A stretch of DNA of 64,000 bases from Thelonectria olida (Eukaryota > Ascomycota > Sordariomycetes > Hypocreales > Nectriaceae), in contig JAGPYM010000056.1 in assembly GCA_020736575.1 (NCBI GenBank), forward strand, positions 62,001 to 126,000, read 5' to 3'. Position 1 is the stretch's first letter. Each line of letters opens with the position of its first letter. The translations under genes were made by a program, and so were the position numbers. Positions 9,916 to 21,187 of the stretch are shown one piece after another. The notes under the pieces were generated by a model. It saw nothing but the letters and a program-made list of their open reading frames with translations. It ran no database searches and was not told the origin of the DNA.

Positions 9916-10744
9916 ATGTTCTCCCGACAAGTCTTCCGCACCGTCCGGGCCGCTACTCTCCAGCGTGCTCCTTCCCTCCGAGCGGCCCCTGCGCGAACCG
10001 TCACCGGCGCCGCCAACGACAGCCGACCTCCAGTCTACCTCTCTGGCCTTGATGGAACCTATGCCACCGCCCTGGTACGCCGATGTGTCGTCCTTTGTAA
10101 TGGACCAATGCGACTGCGTCGAGTGAGGCAGAACCATCATGTGCTGACTGTGTCAATTTAGTACACTGCCGCGGCCAAGATGTCGACCCTCGAACCCACC
10201 GCCAAAGCCATCGCCAACCTGAGCAACGTCTTCGTGAAGGACACCAAGCTGACGCAAGTCCTGTCAACGCCGAGGCTGAGCACTGAGGACAAGTCGGCGA
10301 TCGTAGCCGAGCTGAGCAAGCACACGGGTGCCAACGTTGCGACTGTCAAGAATTTCCTTGAGACTCTCGCTGAGAACAACCGACTGGGTCACCTTCAGGG
10401 CGTGTGCGAGAAGTTTGGTGAGCTGATGTCCGCCAAACGGGGTGAAGTGGAGATGACCATCACGAGCGCGGAGCGTCTGGACAACAAAACTCTTTCGCGA
10501 CTAGAGACTGCTGTTTCCAAGTCCTCCTATGTCAGTCAGGGCAAGAAGCTCAAGGTCACCAACAAGGTACATTCTGCTTTTCGCAAACACGACCTCCGTT
10601 TTGGCCCCAACCTAACATATCTTGATACAGGTCGACCCTGAGATTGTTGGCGGACTCATTGTCGCGGTCGGCGACCGAACCATTGATCTCAGCGTCTGCT
10701 CCCGCATCGCCAAGATGAACAAGCTCTTGACGGACAGCCTGTAA
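9916..10744 (+). CDS. ATP5: Mitochondrial F1Fo ATP synthase subunit 5 (OSCP)
   Basis: Three exons (9916-10074, 10162-10566, 10631-10744) encode 225 aa, the usual size for fungal OSCP. The protein links the F1 head to the peripheral stalk in the mitochondrial inner membrane. The N-terminus MFSRQVFRTVRAATLQRAP is a typical mitochondrial presequence. The mature part contains LDGTYATAL and YTAAAK, then the helical N-terminal domain, and ends with the conserved DPEIVGGLIVAVGDRTIDLS and a short C-terminal helix. Introns of 87 and 64 bp have GTACGC/TTTAG and GTACAT/ACAG borders, the first with TGCTGAC before the acceptor. ATG 9916 lies in CCACAGCCATGTT context. This is an essential housekeeping gene and it appears intact between a young copia insertion and older repeats. 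Confidence 0.95.
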
Positions 10745-11554
10745 ACTTTAGTCAATAACCACATGTCTATTTTTAGCTGAATGCAATTACGCCGAGGTCA
10801 TGAAATCCTTGCACTGCGCATTGGAACTGAAATTGCCAATTCATTTCGCATCCCTAGACAACACGAATGGCTCAGTAAATGATCGGGCGTCACTCAGTTG
10901 CCATATGTGATACCCCGTTGCTGACAGTGGAATACGTTGAACGAGGAAGAGCGTTTCTGGACATGCCAAAGTCTTGACGGCTGGTCTGAATACGTAGAGG
11001 AGATTTCCGGCGTTTCAAGCGAAGCCGACACTTATCAGCTCAATGATGGTAACCGCATCCTGCGAAGAGCAACCGACCAGACGGGACTGGTGCGGTTGAA
11101 ACTTAAATAGCCCCGAAGGAACGAGAGTCGGGGAAGTTGATCGGCTGCGATCGGTTGAAGAAAGACTTGAACCTTGAATGGCCGACGGTCGGTCTCGATT
11201 CAGCAGGACGTCGAGGAAGTACATTCCACGGGACATCACATGAGGACAAACCTCATCTCGTCATAATCTTAAGCCTCCAAGCCGTACCTCGCCCCAGTGT
11301 TGTGCCTCTAACAATTAGCGCCTACTTTGGGGGGTCTCAAGGAGCATGACTGATAAGGTCTTATTATGCATCTACTTACTCCTCACACGGAAGATAGTAT
11401 AAAATAAGGTATCGCCACTAACAAGAGTTCTGATTGGTTAGAGCCCCTCGTCGTGACCGGCTTGGAAGCTTAAGCGAGGAGATAGAGCCAATCGACACGC
11501 TAAGCTATTTACAGTTCCATCTTTTGGTGTAGACCATTCAGAAGGACTATATCT
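10745..11554. other. Intergenic region downstream of ATP5
   Basis: No supported gene was found. Open frames on both strands are short and unrecognised. The region probably includes the ATP5 3' end and old repeat sequence, and it ends at the TATCT target duplication of the solo LTR. Confidence 0.4.
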
Positions 11555-11707
11555 TGTTGTAATGAGAAGATTTTTGTTGCTTAATTCATACTGAATGTGC
11601 AGTAGGGGAACCACTATTTATGTACAGGCACGATCTCTTGTAGAATGTTCCTGCTTCTTCCGCACCTTGCCACCGACTTGGTCGCCTCACACTTGTGATC
11701 TCCAACA
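11555..11707 (-). repeat. Solo copia-type LTR with target duplication
   Basis: On the minus strand this 153-bp segment begins TGTTGGAGATCACAAG and ends TTCTCATTACAACA. It is flanked by the direct repeat TATCT (11550-11554 and 11708-11712). It shares the core CGACCAAGTCGGTGGCA and the end TCTCAT-CAACA with the intact copia LTR, so it belongs to a related subfamily. A closely similar LTR lies at 30227-30379. LTR-LTR recombination explains the lack of an interior. Confidence 0.88.
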
Positions 11708-11839
11708 TATCTCTCCTTTAACCCTCTTGTTGGGTTTACCTCGCTTTGACTTTGCTTGACGGGCCTGCTTGAAGACCAGTTTCTCCAAGTGTTCAGCATC
11801 CTATCCTCAGCAGCTGAAACATGGTCTGCCAACTTTAGG

Positions 11840-12700
11840 CTGTTGAATGTTAGTATTTCTCGAGCTTGATGGTTATTGTGTTGATATCTCCTGGTTCACG
11901 CTCAATCTTCCCCTCTCAATTGCAAACCTGATCGCCGCTCGGGCCGCCTGTAGGTTAGGTGCCCAGCCGTCACCGTCCGATGCCGACTTTCCTCCTAAGA
12001 ACGAAGGGTTTCACATTTTTGTGCATGTAGCTGTTGATCCTCGCCATCCCTGTGCGAAGCTGCGAGAACACGTCTGATTCGCATCTCTTCAGTTCGTCAT
12101 ATAGAGTGGGCGTATGTTCACCTGGTAATGTCTTGTCGGCTCTTTTTGAGTATTTACCTACACTGTAAGGCAACGTCCGTTGCTGTCGCAGCTGGGTTAT
12201 CTCCGCATGGAACGAGCTTGATATAGTGGTTTCTCTGGCATATGCTCCGCTTCGGTTGCTCTCCGAGCTTCTGTCTTCGCCTAGGGTCCCCTGGTAAAGT
12301 CTTCGTCTCGGGAAGGCACCCACGTCAATTTGATGGTGTTGCTTGCTTTTCGCACTCGTTTGATGTGATGATGGATCTGTTGAATAGCGCAGTGTCCCGG
12401 CTGCTGTCGCGGCCGCCTGATTGCTTCTAGTGCTGACCGGTTACTCGACAGGACAGTCAGCTCTCGGTGCCGTAGTCCCTCGGGCATGCATCTCAATGCC
12501 ATCGCTATTGCCTCTAGCTCTGCCGTGTATGGGTTCTGTTCGTCCCTCGGACCGGTGGTGACAGCATATCTGGCCACGACATCATCTTCTCGCCCAGTTG
12601 ATCTGTGGCAGATGATGCCTCCCATGCCTACCAGTCCCCCTCTCTCGGAGGAGCTGGTCGCGATCACGATGTCCTCAACACTGTTGGCTGCTGCCACCGC
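11840..12700 (-). pseudogene. Tad1-type LINE relic (RNase H and C-terminal part)
   Basis: On the minus strand the 12835-12281 frame holds an RNase HI-like domain (GMGGIICHRSTGREDD, NPYTAELEAIAMALRCMPEG, LTVLSSNRSALEAIRRP, IKLTWVPSRDEDF). It shifts frame near 12285 and continues as 12323-11970 with the LINE C-terminal hallmark (ADKTLPGEHTPTLYDELKR, LRTGMARINSYMHK). In fungal Tad-clade LINEs these segments follow the reverse transcriptase, which is missing, so this is a 5'-truncated and frameshifted copy. Its truncated end abuts the 2EXR fragment on the other strand. Confidence 0.75.
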
Positions 12701-12739
12701 GCATTCTCGGTTAGATTCGCATATTGGCGACATACGGTC

Positions 12740-13020
12740 GTGCCTCGGCGGCACCGCATATCCTTGAAGTCTGTCGAGAAACCCGACAAGGTTATATCCT
12801 CCTTGAGCCTCGTCACTCTCCGAAATCGCCTTCAATCTCCTTCAATCCCGAAACCGATACGTTTTGTCTCGCAATACGCCACGGAGATTTTAGTATGTTC
12901 GCCTCTACTTATCCCGAGTCCAAGAAGATCAAGTTTATCCCTATTGAGCTACGATTTGGGACTACCATGCAGAGAGACAAACTCAACAACTCTTCGCACC
13001 TCTACGGTTCCAAGGGATGA
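12740..13020 (+). pseudogene. Fragment of a 2EXR-domain gene
   Basis: The plus frame contains PHILEVCRETRQGYILLEP, then SISFNPETDTFCLAIRHGD and KIKFIPIEL. These fit the second half of the fungal 2EXR domain (a cysteine- and ESR-like motif followed by a yFnpe-DtL motif). The conserved first half (FP-LP-ElR-IW) is missing, and the upstream sequence is the LINE relic on the opposite strand. The frame stops at TGA 13018-13020, short of the usual protein length of several hundred residues. I infer a gene broken by LINE insertion. The function of 2EXR proteins is not established. Confidence 0.5.
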
Positions 13021-13709
13021 CCGAGTTAGTCTTGGTCCCGCAGGGAGTACACGGTCGGACTTCCCTAGATTCCTCCATACAGCAGTACGTTCGACAGATT
13101 TCGAACATAGAGCCTCTGGATAGCAAGCTAGGCGTTAAGTGCTAAATGTTGACCAGGTTGGCTAAGTGATAAAGAGCAGTCTTAGGGTGACCGAATCTTT
13201 AAAACAAATCTGTGTTCGGCAAGGTATTCAAACATCAGCCTTGCTATTATCAAGAGGATGACGGCAAGTTACTTTGACACATGTTAAAGTACATGCAGCA
13301 TGACGGCCGAAAAGGTAGAAAGCTAGAAACAGTTTCGTTTATGACTCCAAATGCCATGCAACTGTAGTGTTTTGGCTAAGTCATCAATGGAGGGCCTACG
13401 GTTCCCTTGTATGTCCTGACCAAGCGCCAAGCACCCAGTACAAAGATAGTATTGGAGAGAAGCAGCTAAGATAGTATAGCCAGGACGGAAGGGCCAACTA
13501 CGAAAAGGGCAAACCTCAAAGGGCTGATGGATGCTGTAAAATACACGTCGTACAATCGTCGGTGGAGATGGCTCGTATGGGAGTGCCGAGACGTCTGTGA
13601 ACGTGCTCGAGCTATAGCAAAATTTCGGATAAAAAACTTCCCGACACGGTACGGACCTGGGGCTCTCTCTCGGCAACATACCATGTACATGGCCTGGGTT
13701 ATTTTCAGA
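13021..13709. other. Unassigned region downstream of the NAD-type carrier
   Basis: Only short unrecognised open frames occur on either strand. The part next to 13710 should contain the carrier's 3' untranslated sequence. Confidence 0.4.
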
Positions 13710-14842
13710 TCATAGATAACAATTTTCAGCTATGTCCTGCAGTTCGAGCTTTCTTTTCCCTTGCTTCCTCGACTGCTTGATCAGTCGCACCACTGCTTCA
13801 TACACTAGCATTGCCGTAGCGGAGGCCGGTATTGCTCCGATTAAGCTAGTGCCCATGCCAGAGTAGAAGGCACGCCAGCCTTCTTCCCGCATAATTGTTG
13901 CGAGCGTGCTGATTTTACCCCCGTATCGACGGGGAAACTTTTTCTCCCATGATTTCCCTATATTGCAGCCCTTTTCTCTCCGTGAACCACTCCCACGCAC
14001 GGATGGGCCTCCGTCCTTGCTTGGCCTTTCCGGTTCTACTGGTGCTAGAGGGTATATTTTCTGTTGCGTTTGTAATCTTGTTCGAATAACTTCGTGTGGA
14101 TATGTGGCTATAGTCGCACAAGCTTTGCTCGCGGAGCTAGCTGTTAGTATCCCTAGGATCTGAAGCCATCCTTGGCCCTCATGCCAGTTCCCAAGCCCTG
14201 ATCCAGTGAAGCAAATCTTGAACTGTTCATACAATGGAAACTGCACAGCTAAGTGTGCCACCCCAAGCAAAGCTGGAGTTAGCCCCGAATAGAATGAAGC
14301 AGCACCTTCTCGGCAATACATCTTCCAAGCGGCATCTATGGCGGACTGGTATTGTCTCGGAGCATTCTTTGTAGAGGTACTTGACTGAGACATGAGTCTA
14401 GTCTTGATAACCCACAAGGGATTCGTGAATAATATAGAGCAGGTACCTCCAACAACAGCGGACACACTTGAGGATACCCACGTCTGTTCTTGGCCGTTTG
14501 GCAGAGGTTAGCACTACCCCGTGGCATTTTGGACACAGTGCAGAGCGGGAGTGGCTTACTAAATCTCTCCTTTAACGAATCATTGACCTTGTGATATAGC
14601 TGGAGTCCACCTCTTCCTTGTAATTTGGTTTTCATAACGTCCAGAGGACATATTACAACACTGGAGGCTACCCCACTGGTGGTTCCGGCAAGACTTCGAA
14701 TCGAGGGGTCCGAGAAACGGGCTGTCAGGCGTTCCAGGTGGGAAAAGGCAGGAACTTGATTCATGTGGACATAGCTCGTGCTGACGAACGCTGAGAAGTC
14801 CATTTTCGGCGTTCTGGGAACTGCAAGGGGATGACTTGTCAT
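13710..14842 (-). CDS. Mitochondrial NAD-type (Yia6/Yea6-like) carrier, apparently lacking one helix
   Basis: Two exons on the minus strand, 14842-14560 and 14488-13710, are joined by a 71-bp intron (GTAAGC to CCAAG, with GTGCTAAC inside). SLC25 carriers have three repeats of two helices. Visible signatures are PLDVMKTKLQGRGG (repeat 1), NPLWVIKTRLMSQS (repeat 2), and YPHEVIRTRLQTQ with GVAHLAVQFPLYEQFK, the last two resembling yeast NAD carriers. After PLDVMKTKLQGRGGLQLYHK the sequence goes almost at once into repeat 2. The segment that should carry GLYRGLGP and helix 2 (about 40-50 residues) is absent, and the neighbouring 90 bp cannot encode it. The C-terminal insertion rich in basic residues also looks unusual. 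It may be a non-functional paralogue. An alternative start is the Met at residue 14. Confidence 0.72.
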
Positions 14843-15487
14843 GCTTGGGAGGCATTATGGATTTGGGGAGTGATTAAAATGTCAAGTCGTTGATGGATGG
14901 TCATTTATTTCGCACAATTCCATTTCGCAAGTAGTGCGTCATAGGTAATTAACCCATCCCCTAATGCCGCAAGAACTTCCAAGATGGTTAGTAGCATCTA
15001 TCACTATTAAGGGATTTTCCACTTCTTTCCCTTATGGGCATAAAGCCAAGCCGCGAGATATTTCGCCACCATTGTGATGTATCATCCACGTTCAGACTTG
15101 AGGTTTGCTTGCCCTCCGCAGCTGGCTATCATGTCTAACCCACCTTATCCTTCCATGCCGCTCCTGCAATAAATCTACTTGCCCTCTCATCAACACAACC
15201 TCGCACACAGATAGCTCCTGACTGAGACTGCTCTGCTTCGAGATGTTTCACGAATCCACCGTACAGACAGGGTCCAAGCGACCAGGCAGGAACAGCTTAT
15301 AATACACTGCCATGCTGTTAGCGAGTTCTAAATCGAGGGGGGATGCATCTATCATACACTCTTTCACTGGGCGTCACAAGGTACATACATGGCTCAAGAT
15401 AATATTTGCTCGTCCGGTGCAGCCAGCCCCTTTGGTGCATAATGAAGAAGCAGGCTCGGGGTGATACTGATCTCAGTTTGTTGCCAC
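14843..15487. other. Intergenic region upstream of the carrier gene
   Basis: This should contain the carrier promoter on the minus strand. No further gene or repeat is recognised before the dispersed repeat begins at about 15488. Confidence 0.4.
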
Positions 15488-17320
15488 ACCAGTGATGTAG
15501 CCCTGCAGCAGAGGAGGGCCGGGACACTACCACTGACGCCGGAAGCAATCAATAGATCCAGGCTCCCAGAATATGCACCTCATCATTCCACCTCTGCTCT
15601 GTCCGAGTTATTTTCGTCATGCGCCATTGCAGAGACGCTGTGGCGATACAAAAGCTTGGCCGCTACTGCACGAACGACCACTTCACACTGAAATTTTCAA
15701 ACCGGCCATTCATTCAGCCAACACTTAACGGCTCCTCGCCATCTCCCCCAGGAACATCTACCTGTTGGCTTGTTGATACGATCATCAAGTATTATTGCGA
15801 CTACCTCCTCAAAGCTAGAAGAACTATGAGCCGTGTTCGCTTGGGTCCGATCAGGATTCCACTCGCTGTGCTGCGCCATCGTATTTACTTCCAACTACGG
15901 CAACCCCAAGTGCAACTTCTACCCACCCACTACAACGCAGTCGGATTATCATTAATGATGTATCCCGTTCAAACCCCGTTGGGAGGGGCAGGAGTTGAAT
16001 GGGCTTCATGGACTTGCACATTTGATCCGTAGCATTAACCAACAACACCAAGGCCCCTACGGACAAGCATGTCTTTTGTTTGCAACCTGGCGGGATCTTT
16101 GTCCATATGAGTTCCATGGAGGCGAAGCAGGCTCTAAGGCAGTCAACACCCGGGCGGCCTTTCAAGACAGCAGCCCTGGCCCAGTCTTGTGATCTTTGCG
16201 GCGGGGCAATGTACCCATTAGAATAACTAGAATGGATCAAGACCTCAATTTCAATTCGTTTGCTACGAGCAAGATGTGGCGCCATCGTACGGATCGGTAA
16301 ATCGATGTGGTGATGCACAAGCAAGTTTGTGTGGCCACGACACCGAACCTGAGGATTCACACTCCCCAAGGAGTCATATTCCATTAGTCGATGTTCAGCA
16401 AAATTTCGATCCACAGATCTACAGTGGGTGCGCAAAAGTTCCGACAATATCCCACTTTTACACTAAAACTTATACTTTTTAAAAGCAATTTAAATAGTAG
16501 AATAAATAGAAATAAATACTAAAAAAGTTAATTTAAAATATTTATTAATAAAATTTTATAATAAAATTTAAAATTATAATTTTTATAAAGATTTAAAAGA
16601 TTTAAAAATACTTAAAGTATAAAGTTTTTTATAAAAATATATAAAAATATTAAAAAGTTTAAAATAAAGACTTATAATTTAAATATTTTAATAGATTTTT
16701 ATTCTTTTATATAATTTATTAAATAAAATTACTTAATATATATTAAATATTAATATTAAAATTTAATTTAATTTTTAAATAAATTTTTAAAAAACTTATT
16801 AAAATATTAATATTTTTAAATATATTTTAAAAATTATTTAAAAGTTATTTAATAACTATTTTAAAAAGTTTTTTTTATATTATATAATAATAGCTTTTAA
16901 TTAAAATATCCTATTATTATAATTTATATAACTATTATAATTATATATTTATTTAAAATTAAACTTTAAGGTTTATAAAAATTTTAATTAAAAGATTTAA
17001 TATTTTAAAAATATATAATAAATATATTTCTTTTAAATAAAATATATAAAAATATAAAATATATTAATTAGCCTTTAAAAAATAATAGAGTATTTTTTTA
17101 AAACTATTTTCTCTTATATATAGCTAGTTATATAGCTTTAAAGTAAGAATATTTCTTTTTAAACTTACCCACTTTTAAAAGTTGTCGGAACTTTTGCACA
17201 CCACTGTAGTCTAACGTAGATTGACGCAATGACGTTACCAGCGCTAGGGGTGTTGACTGCGCCATGATCCGATGCCTGGTCGCCCCGTGATTTAAGCCAA
17301 TTATTCTTCTCGCAAGACAG
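15488..17320 (+). repeat. Dispersed repeat, copy 1 (split by insertions)
   Basis: Segments 15488-15598, 16384-16420 and 17209-17310 match, in order and with many substitutions, a continuous stretch at about 41255-41555. Shared phrases include GAAGCAATC, CGATGTTCAGCAAAATTTCG, CCAGCGCTAGGGGT and GACTGCGCCATGATC. In this copy about 770 bp of unrelated sequence separates the first two segments and a TA-flanked AT-rich element separates the last two. The 770-bp insert (15600-16380) holds no recognised gene. The repeat family is not identified. Confidence 0.6.
16422..17206. mobile_element. TA-flanked TIR element with extremely AT-rich interior
   Basis: This 785-bp element is bounded by inverted repeats that begin CAGTGGGTGCGCAAAAGTTC on the left and CAGTGGTGTGCAAAAGTTCC on the right (read inward). 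It is flanked by TA on both sides (16420-16421, 17207-17208). The empty site is preserved in the second copy of the host repeat near 41440. The ends and TA duplication fit the Tc1/mariner superfamily and recall impala/mimp termini. The interior (about 16460-17170) is almost entirely A and T with no coding frame, whereas the terminal 25 bp are of normal composition. Saturating RIP of an old element is the likeliest cause. Confidence 0.85.
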
Positions 17321-17344
17321 AGCATAACCACTGATACTTCATTA

Positions 17345-20065
17345 CCCGTTGGCATTGTGGGGCATTTCTCTGCCAACCTCGGGAAAACCTGTGTCATCAG
17401 CTTGTGGGCGTTTTAAGCTGTAAAACAGACCATTTTACGTTCATGACCTTTCAGACTTCACGATACAGTCATTCTTTAATGTAATAAGCCGCAACTAGGC
17501 TATTAAGCTGCCTAACTGAGGGCCCTGAATTTGGCTGCCGTTCATGACCCGGTTGACGATGTGTTCAATCCGGCTAACCCAATGGCCTGTTGGTGACGAA
17601 ATTCCCCTATGATGTTCCTGACTCTTTGATAACCGCTTTCCCTTGGTATCGCCACGGTCGGGCATGGTGTTGTGATGTTCTCGTCAATCGGTTCGAAGCC
17701 TGGATCTGAGGCAGCCAAAGGCGGCGATGAGGTTATCCCTGGTGGTGTTGCTAGGTCATGAATAACCTCGTTTTCTAGGTCATTGAGCCCTTCGAGCTCA
17801 AAATCATCATCTTCTTCTGCTTCGAACGCCCCAAGGCCTGTAAATTGGACCACATCGTCGCTGTCAGGCCAGGCACTTTGATCCATCGCGATAATCGGTC
17901 TTGCGGCACGGCGGGCTTGTTCTTGGGCATCAGGAAATGACTTCTTTATTCCTTGGCTGAGGATATCGGTATGTTCTTTTCTTTGAGCCTCAAGGTCATG
18001 AAATCGATTGCGGTTGTCAGTCTGTTGAAGCCATTGATTAAACGTTAGCCTGGGAATATCCTCAACCCTCTGTGACTCATTTTCTTGCCTCCAACGAGCT
18101 TTGAGGGCCTTGATCTCCTGTAAAATGATTGATCTGCTTGATCGCAGTTGTGAACGCTGTGCCTTGACCTCAGCTGTTTCCAATGAGGCTTGGTGTTGAC
18201 TCTGAATATCGGAAAAGCTGACGCTGGTGATAAAATCACCCGTTGGCCTGACCCGTTGACCAGTCTTCCTTCTTTTTCCGTATTTCTCTAGACGGCTAAG
18301 GCGGCCAGCTGAAAATGCCTCACGTTCGCGATGCATTAACGATGCCTCCGCGATAACGTCACAGGCGTTGGTGATGGCTTCTAATGTTGGCGAGCTCATG
18401 ACCTTTTGGTATCGGTCATATACCCGCTTCATCTGATCCTGAGCATCCTGAAAGCGAGTTTCTAGGGGTAACCGCCCTAGAATAGATGGATGAACTGCCT
18501 TTCGCTGTTGCTGTTTCTTAGCAAGGATGCGTTCGATCACAGGCTTCGAAGTTGCAGGCCAAATACCAGACTTTTCGAACCCATGTGATGTTGCGCGTTG
18601 TAAAGCCAGCAGTATAGATTTTCTTAAAAGCAGCAGCGAATTGTATACGGGTAAATGCTAGGCTGCCCTCTCGAATAGATTTCCGAAGCACTTTTTGATG
18701 TGCGTTCTTGAGAGGTTGAAAGACTCCAATATCAAGAGGTTGTGTGAGATGTGTTGAATGCGAAGGCAAGATGCAGATGACGATATCGAATTGAATACAA
18801 CATTCAATAGCTTGGAATCCTAGGTGGCCAGAGAAGCCATCGATGACAAGAAGGCGATAGATTTTATCCTCCTCATTCCGAATGATTGGAGGCGCCTTGA
18901 GCGTGCTGTGTGGCGATGAGGCACCACGAAGCCATTCATCGCAGCCGAACCAGTCCGTAAGAGACACTCCTTTCCGTTGAGCTTGTGCAGAAGCTAGCCA
19001 AGAAAACGTGTTGAAGGAATGAAGCCATTCGTAGGTGATCACTTGGTTGCTGAAGCCGGTGTCTGACTGTGCAAATCTCGTGCCTGGAATCGCATCAATA
19101 TCGGCCCAGGATTCCGTAGGCAACGCCTTGAAGATCAGCCAAGGCGGAATGCTATTCCCAACTGCATTTGCAGCTCCAAGTTGTGTGCAGGACTCACGGT
19201 TCGATGGGTCACTGACTTCAGGGCGTTGGGATCGTGTGGTTCTGACCACCAGGACCTCAATACGTTCTCGAAGGCATCCAATACGAATACCGCATTCATC
19301 CTCATTCCAGCACTCTGAGGGCCCGATCCTATGGTCAGAAATGATGGTCTGAAGGTTGGAAAAGAAGGTCTCGATATCTTCAACGTCAGAAACTTCAAAC
19401 GCCTTGCGAGCTTTATCCACAGCCTTGATAAATGACTTTCGAAGCTCTGGATGACGATTACGAAAGTCAGAATACCATGACTTCGATAAAGAAGACCTAT
19501 TGATGCCCCTAGAATGTAGGAAACCCAGCGCAGTCTCTTCAACTTGCGATTTTTCAGCTGGAAAGCCGGATCTTTCCAGCCATATGATGAATGCAGCAAG
19601 AGCGGTATCTTCAGAAGCGGTCAGGAGCGCCGGGTGGCCGTGAGGCTTGGGAGGATTGAATGACAATGAAGTTGATTGAATAATACGTCGAATAGTCTCT
19701 CTAGACGTATTAAATTTGGCCGCTAGGGCACGAATTGAAGGAGGGGTTATAGCAGCTTTTGCCGCTCTTCGTGTGTTGTGAGGCACATTTGGATTGAGTG
19801 CTGCGAGCACATTTTTTCTCAATTGGGCCCGAGCTTTTTCTATGGTTTTTTTTGGAGGCAGAGAATGGCTAGAATCGCGGCGTACACGAGGCATCTTGAT
19901 GTTGCGCGTTGACTACTTGAAAATGTGATAATTTGGTGTGTTTTTGGGCTGTGGCCGGTGAAGGCGATGCGAAATTTACTGACACAGGTTTTCCCGGTTG
20001 ACACAGGTTTTCCGGACCAACCTCGGGACGAGGTTGGCAGAGAAATGCCCCACAATGCCAACGGG
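17345..20065 (-). mobile_element. Pogo/Fot-type DNA transposon with TA duplication
   Basis: This 2721-bp element has inverted ends starting CCCGTTGGCATTGTGGGGCA and continuing through TTTCTCTGCCAACCTCG. Both sides are flanked by TA (17343-17344 and 20066-20067). Compared with the left end, the right end carries about 14 extra bases within the inverted repeat. A transposase on the minus strand fills the interior. It lies between the dispersed repeat and another TIR element that starts five bases beyond its right end. Confidence 0.88.
17542..19894 (-). pseudogene. Pogo-family transposase, split by one frameshift
   Basis: The N-terminal frame (19894-18518, 458 aa) has a helix-turn-helix-like region (IRALAAKFNTSRETIRRI), a CENP-B type HTH, and a DDE core: D in WNEDECGIRIG, D in LLVIDGFSGHLG and D in QPLDIGVFQPLK. 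Near 18583 the frame breaks; in the next frame GFEKSGIWPATSKPVIERIL restores the sequence expected after the catalytic core. That frame (18540-17542) continues with a coiled, charged tail of more than 300 aa rich in Gln/Arg and then Asp/Glu. A single base change in frame would reunite both parts, so the copy is probably inactive but fairly young. Confidence 0.85.
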
Positions 20066-20292
20066 TAGCTACGGCAGGCTATAGGGGTGACTGTTGCAAA
20101 ACCCCAAAATCCACCACGCAAGTGCCGACATGGGCTAGCGTTGTGGACGTCCCGCCCCACAGTACATTGCTCCATGTACCTCAGCGTTGCTGCTTCCAGG
20201 GTAGGAGGCCGAGCGACCTTCGCTCTGCTCGTCTTGGTACAGCTGCTGTCCGAATTTCATGACCATGGTAAACGAGAACTGTTTGGTGGGAG

Positions 20293-20314
20293 AAAAAAAA
20301 AAAAAAAAAAAAAA
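20293..20314 (+). repeat. Homopolymer of 22 A residues
   Basis: This is an uninterrupted A tract inside the TIR element. It could be a simple mutation-prone repeat or the remnant of a retroposed tail. No LINE sequence is visible upstream. Confidence 0.9.
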
Positions 20315-20459
20315 GGTGTCTCTCAATCGAACCCCCCTGGAAAATATCAATCACTTTGTCAAGACTGAGCTTGGAGTATTGCATTGTGCGTATCAGTGTG
20401 CTAGCCAGCTGTATGTAGGCTGCTGGCCTCTTCTAAAATATTGCTGCTTCAGGCGGACG

Positions 20460-21187
20460 TTAAGCACGGTCCGCCAACGGTCGAAAATCCAAAATCGCAA
20501 ATGTTCATCGCCTTTAAATATAGGGCTGCAACCCCTATAGCCCGCTATAAGATACAGGGCTCTAGCCACTATAGCTCACTATAACCTGCCATTTTTCCAG
20601 CAGGCTATAGTGGCTCCAGTTCCTAGCTTTATAGCAAGCTATATCTACACCAGCGAGCCTCCTACTGTCAGACAGTACGTGTATTCGGTCCATTGATCCA
20701 AATCAGTGTATTCATGTTGTGTGTTCTCGTTAAGTGTCTGCCCCTGAAAGATCTGCTGTTCATCATAAGACCCTTGACGCGCACGTGACACCCCAGCATA
20801 TGCCTTCTGTTCAACACCTACTAGATGCAGGGCTGTAGTTACTATAGCCCGCTGTATTAAAGAAGGCCGCAGCCAATGCAGCCCTGTGCAAGAGGCAGGG
20901 CTGCGGCTGCTGTAGCCCGTTGCGTGGCCCGTTGCACGAGAGAGGGCTGCGGCTGCTGGAGCCCAGTGCGGAAGTGAGGGGTGCAGCTGCTAGAGCTTGC
21001 TATATTATAGCGGGTTATAGTGGGCGAGGTTCAGTCACTATAGCCCGCTATAAATATAGGCCTATGACCACTATAGCCCGCTATAAAACATGCAGGTTAT
21101 AGTGGGCTATAGTGGCTGCAGCCCTATATTCAATTTTCTAGACACTTTGCGGTTTTGGGTTTTCGACCGTTGGCGGACCATGCCTAA
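20460..21187. mobile_element. Nested TIR element composed of TATAGC palindromes
   Basis: Inverted ends of about 43 bp (containing GGTCCGCCAACGGTCGAAAA) at 20460-20502 and 21145-21187 differ at only a few sites, all transitions. Between them lie many imperfect copies of a unit close to GGGCTGCAGCCACTATAGCC followed by CGCTATA. Most units contain the palindrome TATAGCCCGCTATA or a variant. Some units near 20860-20990 are GC-rich (GGGCTGCGGCTGCTG) and others AT-shifted, as if C-to-T changes had hit them unevenly. No ORF and no clear target duplication are present. Confidence 0.7.

Noticed and set aside
15851..16447. Minus-strand ORF of 198 aa in the 770-bp insert
   Set aside because: It runs across the boundary of the dispersed repeat into the AT-rich element and has no recognisable protein features.
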